Below, piece by piece: positions 1 to 7,912 of a stretch of 11,111 nucleotides of DNA (the stretch's first letter is position 1; each line of letters begins with the position of its first letter). The DNA comes from an uncultured Collinsella sp. (GTDB taxonomy: Bacteria; Actinomycetota; Coriobacteriia; Coriobacteriales; Coriobacteriaceae): NCBI GenBank assembly GCA_900768265.1, contig CAAGCF010000001.1:1-11111 (forward strand), written 5' to 3'. The translations under genes were made by a program, and so were the position numbers. Under the pieces are notes generated by a model. It was not told the DNA's origin. It worked only from the letters and a program-made list of their open reading frames with translations, and did no database searches.

Positions 1-420
1 CAGGCTGCGGCACTTGCGACCAACGCGTTGCTCAACGATAAGATTGACCGCGTGGTGTATAACGTGCACGCCTATATCGATGAGGACAGCAATATCCAGC
101 ACGACTCTTTCTTTGGTATGTTTCCCGCACGGGGCCACCAGAGCGCCATTCTGACGTTCGTGTGGACCAAGAGCTCGTCAAATGCCACGAGCATCGATTG
201 GAAGATGCGCATCGTGAGCATGGACGACACGATTGCCGAGCGCATTCAAAAGCAGGTGAACTCGGTGTCGTCGCTGATTGAGGACCCGGCGGTAAGCCAG
301 ACCAAGATTACGGAAGAAAAGGCCGAACGCGATCTGGAGCATCGCCTGCACGGCCGCGAGATCTTCCGCGGTGGCAAGCCCGACCGCACACCGTCCGATC
401 TGCTGGAGCAGGATAAATAA
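1..420 (+). CDS. C-terminal part of an unrecognised protein (5' end outside window)
   Basis: The frame is open from the first base and ends at TAA, giving 139 residues of a gene that starts upstream of the window. A TTG codon at 28 could open a shorter frame, but no Shine-Dalgarno sequence precedes it, and the reading frame continues upstream without a stop. The visible part has no signal peptide and no membrane segment. A mixed alpha/beta-looking stretch (about residues 14-75, with YNVHAYID and SAILTFVWTK strands) is followed by a highly charged, probably helical tail rich in Glu, Lys and Arg. The C terminus is polar (ending LLEQDK). I do not recognise the family. The terminator immediately downstream separates it from the carA leader, so it is not in the car operon. 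It is a real gene by its codon use and clean termination; the function is unknown. Confidence 0.7.
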   Translation, partial: QAAALATNALLNDKIDRVVYNVHAYIDEDSNIQHDSFFGMFPARGHQSAILTFVWTKSSSNATSIDWKMRIVSMDDTIAERIQKQVNSVSSLIEDPAVSQTKITEEKAERDLEHRLHGREIFRGGKPDRTPSDLLEQDK

Positions 421-429
421 GACGCCATC

Positions 430-467
430 ATCCCGCGTGAGCCAAGTGCCCGCGCGGGATGTTTTTT
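430..467 (+). terminator. Intrinsic terminator after the partial gene
   Basis: A perfect 8-bp stem (ATCCCGCG at 430-437 with CGCGGGAT at 453-460) encloses a 15-base loop and is followed by G and six T residues (462-467). It begins ten bases after the stop codon of the partial gene. This is a classic Rho-independent terminator and marks the start of the carA control region. Confidence 0.85.
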
Positions 468-490
468 AATCCCCGTCCCAGAAAAATCAT

Positions 491-508
491 TATGCATAGA
501 AAGTCATA
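491..508. promoter_or_regulatory. Candidate ArgR operator (ARG box) upstream of carA
   Basis: The 18 bases TATGCATAGAAAGTCATA form an imperfect palindrome. By hand they match 13 of the 16 specified positions of the 18-bp E. coli ARG-box consensus WNTGAATWWWWATTCANW. A weaker second copy may lie at 511-528 (about 10 of 16), two bases away; ARG boxes usually come in pairs 2-3 bases apart. The surrounding 60 bases are much richer in A+T than the rest of the window. carAB is a known ArgR target in other bacteria. The assignment rests on pattern matching only; no ArgR gene is visible here and the actinobacterial consensus may differ. Confidence 0.45.
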
Positions 509-541
509 ATTATCATTTCGTAAACATTTCGATGAAATTAA

Positions 542-577
542 CGCCATGGCGCATACTTGCGGTTAAAATACCGCAAG
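542..577. repeat. Two adjacent inverted repeats in the carA leader
   Basis: CGCCATGGCG at 542-551 is a perfect 10-base palindrome. Four bases later CTTGCGGT (556-563) and ACCGCAAG (570-577) form a perfect 8-bp inverted repeat around TAAAAT (564-569). The TAAAAT could be a -10 hexamer sitting inside an operator, but no good -35 lies 16-18 bases upstream (the nearest, TTAACG at 538, is 20 bases away). If transcribed, the second repeat would form a stable hairpin ahead of the PyrR loop. I could not fix the carA promoter with confidence. Confidence 0.4.
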
Positions 578-590
578 GCCTAACTACCAA

Positions 591-623
591 CCTTTAAGCC
601 GGTCCGGAGAGACCGGGAAGGAG
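591..623 (+). promoter_or_regulatory. PyrR-binding RNA loop overlapping the carA ribosome binding site
   Basis: Bases 599-604 (CCGGTC) pair perfectly with 611-616 (GACCGG) around the hexaloop CGGAGA. The segment GGTCCGGAGAGACC contains the invariant core of the PyrR binding-loop consensus ARUCCNGNGAGGYU: U-C-C-N-G-N-G-A-G matches at every fixed position, including the CNGNGA hexaloop. A lower stem CCTT (591-594) with AAGG (618-621), separated by an internal bulge (TAAG on the 5' side, G on the 3' side), completes the two-stem architecture known for PyrR sites. The lower stem uses bases of the carA Shine-Dalgarno sequence AAGGAG (618-623), and no terminator lies between the loop and the start codon. 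The likely mechanism is therefore PyrR/UMP-dependent repression of translation, as known in mycobacteria, rather than Bacillus-type attenuation. No pyrR gene is in the window. Confidence 0.75.
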
Positions 624-627
624 AATT

Positions 628-2067
628 ATGGCGAACAACCATACTGCGGGCGCTGCTGCCCGCACCTTCGCGCCCAGCGAGCTTTGCCAGCGCATGCTGG
701 CCAAAACCAGCAAGGGCACCTGCGGTCCCTGCATCCTGTACCTTGAGGATGGGACCATTTTTTATGGCCGTGCATGCGGTGCCGAGGGTACCGCGACCGG
801 CGAGGTCTGCTTCAACACCTCGCTTGAGGGCTATTTTGAGGTCATGACCGACCCGAGCTATGCCGGCCAAATTGTAACCATGACCTATCCGCAGATCGGT
901 AACTACGGCATCGACGAGACCGACGTCCAGTCGGCCTTCCCCGGCGATACCGCTCGCCCCGCGAGCGCTCCCGCCATGCGCGGCATGATCGTCCGCGACA
1001 TGTGCGCCACGCCTTCCAACTGGCGCTCGGCCGTCAGCGTGCCGGAGTACCTGCGTGCCCACGGTATCGTCGCCATCGAGGGCGTCGACACCCGCGCTCT
1101 TGTGCGCCACCTGCGCGACAACGGCTCCAAGATGGGTATTATCTCGACCGAGATCTTTGACGTCGACGAGCTTGCCGAGCGTCTGGCCGCAGCGCCGACG
1201 CTGGTGGGCGAGAATCTGGTCAAGACTGTGAGCTGCCCCGCACCTCACGAGTTTGCAGCTGCCGACCTGCCCGCTACGCATGACTTTGCGCTTGCCCCTG
1301 CTGCTCCTGCCCGCCACAAAGTGGTCGCCTACGACTGCGGCGTCAAGCGCGGCATTCTGGAGGGTCTGGTCCGTGCCGGCTGCGACCTTACTGTCGTGCC
1401 GTGGGATACGCCCGCGAGTGAGGTGCTCGACATGAATCCCGACGGCGTCTTTTTATCCAACGGCCCCGGCGACCCCGATGCCGTGGTGGAGACTTATGAG
1501 CAGGTGCAGCAGCTGATCGGCAAGGTGCCGGTCTTTGGCATTTGCCTTGGTCATCAGATGATCAGCTTGGCGTGCGGCGCCCAAATGGAAAAGCTTAAAT
1601 TCGGTCACCGTGGCGGTAACCAGCCGGTTATGAACCTGGTGAGCCGTCGCGTGGAGATCACCGCGCAAAACCACGGCTTTGGCCTGCTGTTCCCCAGTCT
1701 GGGCAAACTGATCCCGGAGCTTTCCGGCGGCGAGACCGAGCATACGGCCGATGGCGACCTGCGTGCCTGGGTGCGTCGCGGCATCGCGCCGGTCGTGATG
1801 AACGAGCGCTTCGGCCGCATTCGCCTGACGCACGTGAACCTCAACGACGGCACCGCCGAGGGCATCCAGCTGCTCGACGCCCCGTGCTTCTCGGTCCAGT
1901 ACCACCCCGAGGCCTCGCCCGGCCCCACCGATGCCCACTATCTCTTTACCGCCTTTACGCGACTCATGGACGGCGAGGAGAACTACCTGGACATCGACAC
2001 CGCGAAGGACCGCCTGCAGGGCTGGAATTTCGCCGAGACCGCCGCGACCGAGACCGAGGAGAACTAA
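628..2067 (+). CDS. carA: Carbamoyl-phosphate synthase, small (glutaminase) subunit
   Basis: CarA hydrolyses glutamine and passes ammonia to CarB for carbamoyl phosphate synthesis, the common precursor of arginine and pyrimidines. The N-terminal CPSase small-chain domain spans roughly residues 35-185 (LEDGTIFYGRA, FNTSLEGYFEVMTDPSY, EGVDTRALVRHLR). A class I glutamine amidotransferase domain follows at about 230-445: nucleophile Cys306 in GICLGH, and His426 and Glu428 in HPEASPGP. The ATG at 628 is chosen because AAGGAG sits four bases upstream; the next in-frame Met (694) has no ribosome binding site. At 479 residues the protein is about 100 longer than E. coli CarA (382). It has an N-terminal extension of about 33 residues, an insertion between NHGF (348-351) and the TH motif (401-402), and an acidic C-terminal tail. 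The stop is one base before the carB start. Control is probably by ArgR and PyrR through the leader. Confidence 0.97.
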   Translation: MANNHTAGAAARTFAPSELCQRMLAKTSKGTCGPCILYLEDGTIFYGRACGAEGTATGEVCFNTSLEGYFEVMTDPSYAGQIVTMTYPQIGNYGIDETDVQSAFPGDTARPASAPAMRGMIVRDMCATPSNWRSAVSVPEYLRAHGIVAIEGVDTRALVRHLRDNGSKMGIISTEIFDVDELAERLAAAPTLVGENLVKTVSCPAPHEFAAADLPATHDFALAPAAPARHKVVAYDCGVKRGILEGLVRAGCDLTVVPWDTPASEVLDMNPDGVFLSNGPGDPDAVVETYEQVQQLIGKVPVFGICLGHQMISLACGAQMEKLKFGHRGGNQPVMNLVSRRVEITAQNHGFGLLFPSLGKLIPELSGGETEHTADGDLRAWVRRGIAPVVMNERFGRIRLTHVNLNDGTAEGIQLLDAPCFSVQYHPEASPGPTDAHYLFTAFTRLMDGEENYLDIDTAKDRLQGWNFAETAATETEEN

Positions 2068-2068
2068 C

Positions 2069-5367
<3,299 letters not shown>

Positions 5368-5383
<16 letters not shown>

Positions 5384-5515
5384 TGTGACCTGGTCGGCCG
5401 GGGCGGGAGGGGCCGAGATTTCCCCCTTTCGCTCCGGCTGCAAGCAGAGTCGCTCAGGAGGAAACTCGGCCCCTCCCGCCCAGGCCTGCGGTGACTTGGC
5501 TGCACCGTGTGCTGC
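5368..5515. repeat. Long imperfect palindromic element spanning the carB stop codon
   Basis: The outer arms GCAGCACACGGTG (5368-5380) and CACCGTGTGCTGC (5503-5515) are a perfect 13-bp inverted repeat; the left one is the last 13 sense bases of carB. The inner arms 5396-5417 and 5465-5486 pair at 21 of 22 positions and are very GC-rich. TTTCC (5419-5423) with GGAAA (5460-5464) extends the stem past a one-base bulge. The loop holds TTCGCTCC (5428-5435) and GCAGAGTCGCTCAG (5444-5457), which reappear in reverse orientation in the element at 5637-5741. CTGC-TT-GCAG on the minus strand forms a small inner hairpin. No T-tract follows, so it is not an ordinary terminator. It may be a REP- or MITE-like element, or a structured RNA at the carB 3' end. 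Confidence 0.8.
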
Positions 5516-5540
5516 CGAAGGGGCTTTGCGCGATGACTAG

Positions 5541-5610
5541 GGCTGAATAAAAAGTGAGTGTGGGATCCGCCGTTCGTTCGAACGGCGGATCCCACGTTTT
5601 TATTTCAGCC
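5541..5610. terminator. Strong bidirectional intrinsic terminator downstream of carB
   Basis: GTGGGATCCGCCGTTCG (5560-5576) pairs perfectly over 17 bases with 5579-5595; allowing a tetraloop, the RNA stem is 16 bp. On the right lies TTTTTATTT (5597-5605) and on the left AATAAAAA (5546-5553), so both strands have a U-tract. The flanks themselves pair (GGCTGAA 5541-5547 with TTCAGCC 5604-5610), making a 70-base structure. It should end car operon transcription and also block anything entering from the right on the minus strand. Confidence 0.9.
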
Positions 5611-5636
5611 AACGTACGTCATAGCAATCTCCGGTA

Positions 5637-5741
5637 GGTCCCCGGGTGCCCCGCGGCGGGCTGGGTTATTTAGCTGAGCAACTTTGCGAAGCAAGGGGAG
5701 CGAAGATAAAAACCCAGCCCGCCGCGGGGCACCCGGGGACC
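5637..5741. repeat. Palindromic element with perfect 31-bp arms upstream of purE
   Basis: Bases 5637-5667 and 5711-5741 are exact reverse complements over 31 bases and about 80% G+C. They enclose a 43-base, less GC-rich loop. The loop contains CTGAGCAACTTTGC (5674-5687) and GGAGCGAA (5697-5704), with an internal hairpin CTTTGC-GAA-GCAAGG (5682-5696). The same core occurs in the carB-end palindrome on the other strand, although the arms are unrelated. The right arm ends 17 bases before the candidate purE -10 hexamer, so it would cover the -35 region. There is no T-tract after either arm. The element is far too short to encode a transposase; a non-autonomous repeat or a conserved RNA structure are the main options. 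Confidence 0.85.
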
Positions 5742-5764
5742 GCAGGGACGGGAGCAGCTATACT
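5736..5764 (+). promoter_or_regulatory. Candidate purE promoter
   Basis: TATACT at 5759-5764 is a good -10 hexamer (5 of 6). The best-spaced -35 (GGGACC at 5736-5741, 17 bases upstream) is poor and is the tail of the palindrome arm, so strength or activator dependence is unclear. ACTACT-CTC-AGTAGT (5762-5776) forms a short inverted repeat overlapping the -10. CGCGG-ATTCG-CCGCG (5784-5798) forms a second hairpin in the leader. A promoter is needed here because a strong terminator lies just upstream. Confidence 0.5.
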
Positions 5765-5827
5765 ACTCTCAGTAGTTAAGGGTCGCGGATTCGCCGCGTC
5801 ACCGCTCTCAACAGGAGGTCTTTGTTT

Positions 5828-6292
5828 ATGGCAGATCAGAAGCCGGTTGTCGGGATCATCATGGGCTCCAAGTCCGATCTGGGCGTTATGGAAGGTTGCA
5901 CCGCCGAGCTCGAGGCACTGGGCGTGCCCTATGAGCTCGTCATTGCGAGCGCACATCGCACGCCGGCGAAGGTCCATGAGTGGGCCTCGACTGCTGCCGA
6001 CCGTGGCATCAAGGTGATTATCGCCGCTGCCGGCAAGGCTGCTCACCTGGGCGGTGTCGTGGCTGCGTTTACGCCGCTGCCGGTTATCGGCGTGCCTATG
6101 AAGACGAGCGATCTGGGTGGTATGGACTCGCTGCTGTCGATGGTGCAGATGCCTTCGGGCGTGCCCGTTGCCTGTGTGGCCATCAACGGTGCCAAGAACG
6201 CTGCCATTTACGCCACGCAGATTCTGGGCGCCTGCGACCCCGAGTACCGCAAGGTTATCGAGAAGATGAAGCAGGAGATGGCTGACGCCTAA
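5828..6292 (+). CDS. purE: N5-carboxyaminoimidazole ribonucleotide mutase (PurE)
   Basis: PurE rearranges N5-CAIR to CAIR in purine synthesis. The 154-residue product carries the family signature: GSKSD (13-17) at the nucleotide-binding loop and SAHRTP (41-46) with the catalytic His43. The glycine-rich IIAAAGKAAHLGG segment and the QMPSGVPV loop follow. The length is close to the usual 155-170. The AIR-binding loop reads AAGKAAHLGG where E. coli has GAGGAAHLPG; this variant is familiar from other Gram-positive PurE proteins. The ATG at 5828 is preferred because AGGAGG (5813-5818) lies nine bases upstream; a TTG at 5822 would be only three bases from it. No purK, the partner that makes N5-CAIR in class I pathways, follows; it must be elsewhere if present. 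The next gene starts 36 bases downstream, so the two are probably co-transcribed. Confidence 0.95.
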   Translation: MADQKPVVGIIMGSKSDLGVMEGCTAELEALGVPYELVIASAHRTPAKVHEWASTAADRGIKVIIAAAGKAAHLGGVVAAFTPLPVIGVPMKTSDLGGMDSLLSMVQMPSGVPVACVAINGAKNAAIYATQILGACDPEYRKVIEKMKQEMADA

Positions 6293-6328
6293 GCGCTCTG
6301 CCAGTCCATTTGCAGCATAAGGAGAGCC

Positions 6329-7327
6329 ATGTCCGACTATCAGGGAAAGCGTTTTTCGGCTTCTCGGATTCCCGATCCAGCCAAGTCGGGAGCAGCCCGC
6401 GCGCCGCAGCAGGGTCGGACATCCTCTCCTCAGCAGTCGCGCGCGCCGCGCCCCGTGACGCCGGCGAAGCATCGCCGTCAGGATACTCCTGCTGCATATC
6501 GCCCTTCGTCATACAGTACGGCCAAGAAGTCACCTCGCTCTTCGGCGCATACCGCGCCATCGAGCTATGCCGAGCCACCGCGCAAAAAGCGCCGCTCCGT
6601 TATCCCCATCTTGCTCATCATTATTGGCATCGGCCTAATCGTTGCTGCGGCCGCCATCTTTATCAACGCGCAGATTGGCTACAAGCAGGCGAGCGAGTCG
6701 TATCAAAAGATCGAAAAGCAATATGTGAGCGACAAGGACGCCAGCGGCGTGCCGGTTATCGACTTCAACGCGCTTGCCCAGACAAATCCCGAGGTTGTGG
6801 GTTGGATTTACGCGCCCGACACTAACATCAACTACCCCGTGGTGCAGACCAACAACAACTCCAAGTACCTCAACACGCTGTTCGACGGCACCGCAAATGC
6901 CTCGGGAGCCATCTTCTTGGATAGCGACGACACCGCGCCGGGCATGGTGGATCAGCAGACCACGATTTACGGTCATCACATGAACGACGGTTCGATGTTC
7001 AACGTGATTTCGGATACGACCGATCAGGCGACGTTCGACAGCATGGAATACGTGTACTACATCACGCGCGATGCGACGTATAAGTTGCGCCCGCTGGCGA
7101 CCAAGGTGGTCGATGACACGTATGCCAAGGCGCGCACGCCCAACTTTGAGGGCGATGACGGACTGAAGAATTACCTGTCCGAGATGCTCGACGGTGCCTC
7201 TGCCGTGGCGAGCGACGCAGGCGACCGCGCCGCTTCGGCAACCAAGGTCGTAACGCTTGTGACCTGCCGCTCGCTGTCATTTAGCAATACGCGCGCCGTC
7301 ATGGTGCTCACGCCGGTCGAGGAATAA
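6329..7327 (+). CDS. srtB: Class B sortase, membrane-anchored transpeptidase
   Basis: The 332-residue protein is a sortase, a cell-surface cysteine transpeptidase that joins proteins carrying a sorting motif to peptidoglycan or to pilins. The catalytic domain (about 140-332) has the class B features NPEVVGWIYAPDTNINYPVVQ (split here: NPEVVGWIYAPDT, then NINYPVVQ), IYGHHM with catalytic His216, TC with Cys313, and Arg322 nine residues later. One transmembrane helix (about 91-112) follows KKRR, so the topology is N-in with an extracellular catalytic domain. The first 90 residues form a low-complexity cytoplasmic tail rich in Pro, Ser, Ala, Arg and Lys, longer than in typical SrtB. The ATG at 6329 has AAGGAG (6319-6324) just upstream. 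No substrate with a sorting signal lies in the window, so its client is unknown. Class B is assigned from the motif context by eye; a class B-like subfamily is possible. Confidence 0.9.
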   Translation: MSDYQGKRFSASRIPDPAKSGAARAPQQGRTSSPQQSRAPRPVTPAKHRRQDTPAAYRPSSYSTAKKSPRSSAHTAPSSYAEPPRKKRRSVIPILLIIIGIGLIVAAAAIFINAQIGYKQASESYQKIEKQYVSDKDASGVPVIDFNALAQTNPEVVGWIYAPDTNINYPVVQTNNNSKYLNTLFDGTANASGAIFLDSDDTAPGMVDQQTTIYGHHMNDGSMFNVISDTTDQATFDSMEYVYYITRDATYKLRPLATKVVDDTYAKARTPNFEGDDGLKNYLSEMLDGASAVASDAGDRAASATKVVTLVTCRSLSFSNTRAVMVLTPVEE

Positions 7328-7336
7328 GTTGTTCGA

Positions 7337-7373
7337 GAGTAGCTAAAAAAGCCCCGTCCCAAATGAGCTACTC
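7337..7373. repeat. Inverted repeat between the sortase and MoaE-like genes
   Basis: GAGTAGCT (7337-7344) and AGCTACTC (7366-7373) are a perfect 8-bp inverted repeat around a 21-base spacer that contains AAAAAAGCCCCGTCCC. There is no T-tract after it on the plus strand, so it is not a forward terminator. It could be an operator, an RNA stem upstream of the next ribosome binding site, or a degenerate terminator remnant. Confidence 0.4.
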
Positions 7374-7396
7374 GACGACGGTAAAAAGGAGAAATG

Positions 7397-7813
7397 ATGC
7401 TTGAAAGTGGCAAATCGATGCCTTCGGTCGATGCATGGCTTCGCGAGGCTAAGGCCGATGCTTCGGCGGCTGGCTGCGGCATGTACCTGACACACAACGG
7501 CGTGGTGCGTGCGACGCCTAAGTCCGAGGTGCGTGGGGTCGAGACAGATGGTGTGGCGCCTGGACATAAGGTGGGCGGCATGGTGTTTGGCTTCGATGCC
7601 GATAAGGTGCAGGCCGCTATCGAGGCAACGCGCGCGATGCCGGGTATCGGCTATGTGCGCGTGTGGCTGGCGAGCGGCGAGCTTACCGTGGGCGACGACA
7701 TCATGCTCGTGCTCATTGGCGGGGACATTCGCCCGCATGTGGTCGATGCGCTGCAGGCGCTCGTCGGTACCATCAAAAATGAGTGTGTGAGCGAGGTCGA
7801 GCGCGAGGCGTAA
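7397..7813 (+). CDS. Divergent MoaE-fold protein (molybdopterin synthase catalytic subunit-like)
   Basis: The 138-residue product aligns by eye with MoaE, which with MoaD converts precursor Z to molybdopterin. The matching parts are GCGMYLTHNGVVR (27-38; MoaE GAVVTFTGKVR), a middle helix, then VRVWLASGELTVGDDIMLV (87-105; MoaE VIHRIGELWPGDEIVFV) and the C-terminal helix ending IKNEC (126-130). The first active-site lysine (K119 in E. coli) has a possible counterpart in Lys127. The second (K126, in WKRE) is absent: the protein ends SEVEREA. The HR of HRIGEL is also replaced. The LEHYPGM stretch is not recognisable. No other moa gene is nearby. It may have lost synthase activity or taken another role. 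AAGGAG (7386-7391) lies five bases before the ATG at 7397; the adjacent ATG at 7394 is only two bases away, so 7397 is chosen. Confidence 0.65.
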   Translation: MLESGKSMPSVDAWLREAKADASAAGCGMYLTHNGVVRATPKSEVRGVETDGVAPGHKVGGMVFGFDADKVQAAIEATRAMPGIGYVRVWLASGELTVGDDIMLVLIGGDIRPHVVDALQALVGTIKNECVSEVEREA

Positions 7814-7836
7814 TGCCGGCAGCAGCACTCTTCAAC

Positions 7837-7879
7837 AAAAGCCCGCTGGCAGTTCAAATCAGTCTGCCAGCGGGCTTTT
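7837..7879. terminator. Bidirectional terminator between convergent genes
   Basis: AAAAGCCCGCTGGCAG (7837-7852) and CTGCCAGCGGGCTTTT (7864-7879) are perfect 16-base reverse complements around an 11-base loop, with A-tract and T-tract at the ends. It lies between the stop of the MoaE-like gene and the stop of the leftward membrane protein gene, and should terminate both. Confidence 0.9.
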
Positions 7880-7912
7880 CTGTGCGTTGGAAAATCTCGG
7901 CATTGCGTGGCG

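Noticed and set aside
1931..2068. Upstream extension of the carB frame
   Set aside because: This part is carA read in another frame (Arg/Pro/Thr-rich). The ATG at 2069 has a ribosome binding site, and the MPKR...KRILVIGSGP start is typical of CarB.
5396..5486. Ordinary Rho-independent terminator
   Set aside because: The stem is strong but neither arm is followed by a T-tract. The real terminator, with U-tracts on both strands, is at 5541-5610.
5742..5827. Purine or ZTP riboswitch ahead of purE
   Set aside because: The leader has two small hairpins but none of the conserved riboswitch sequence elements I know, and no terminator or alternative ribosome-binding-site pairing was apparent.
6310..6825. 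A 171-codon plus-strand open frame overlapping the sortase gene
   Set aside because: It is out of frame with the sortase, which has the catalytic motifs and a good ribosome binding site. The alternative product is arginine- and serine-rich shadow sequence.
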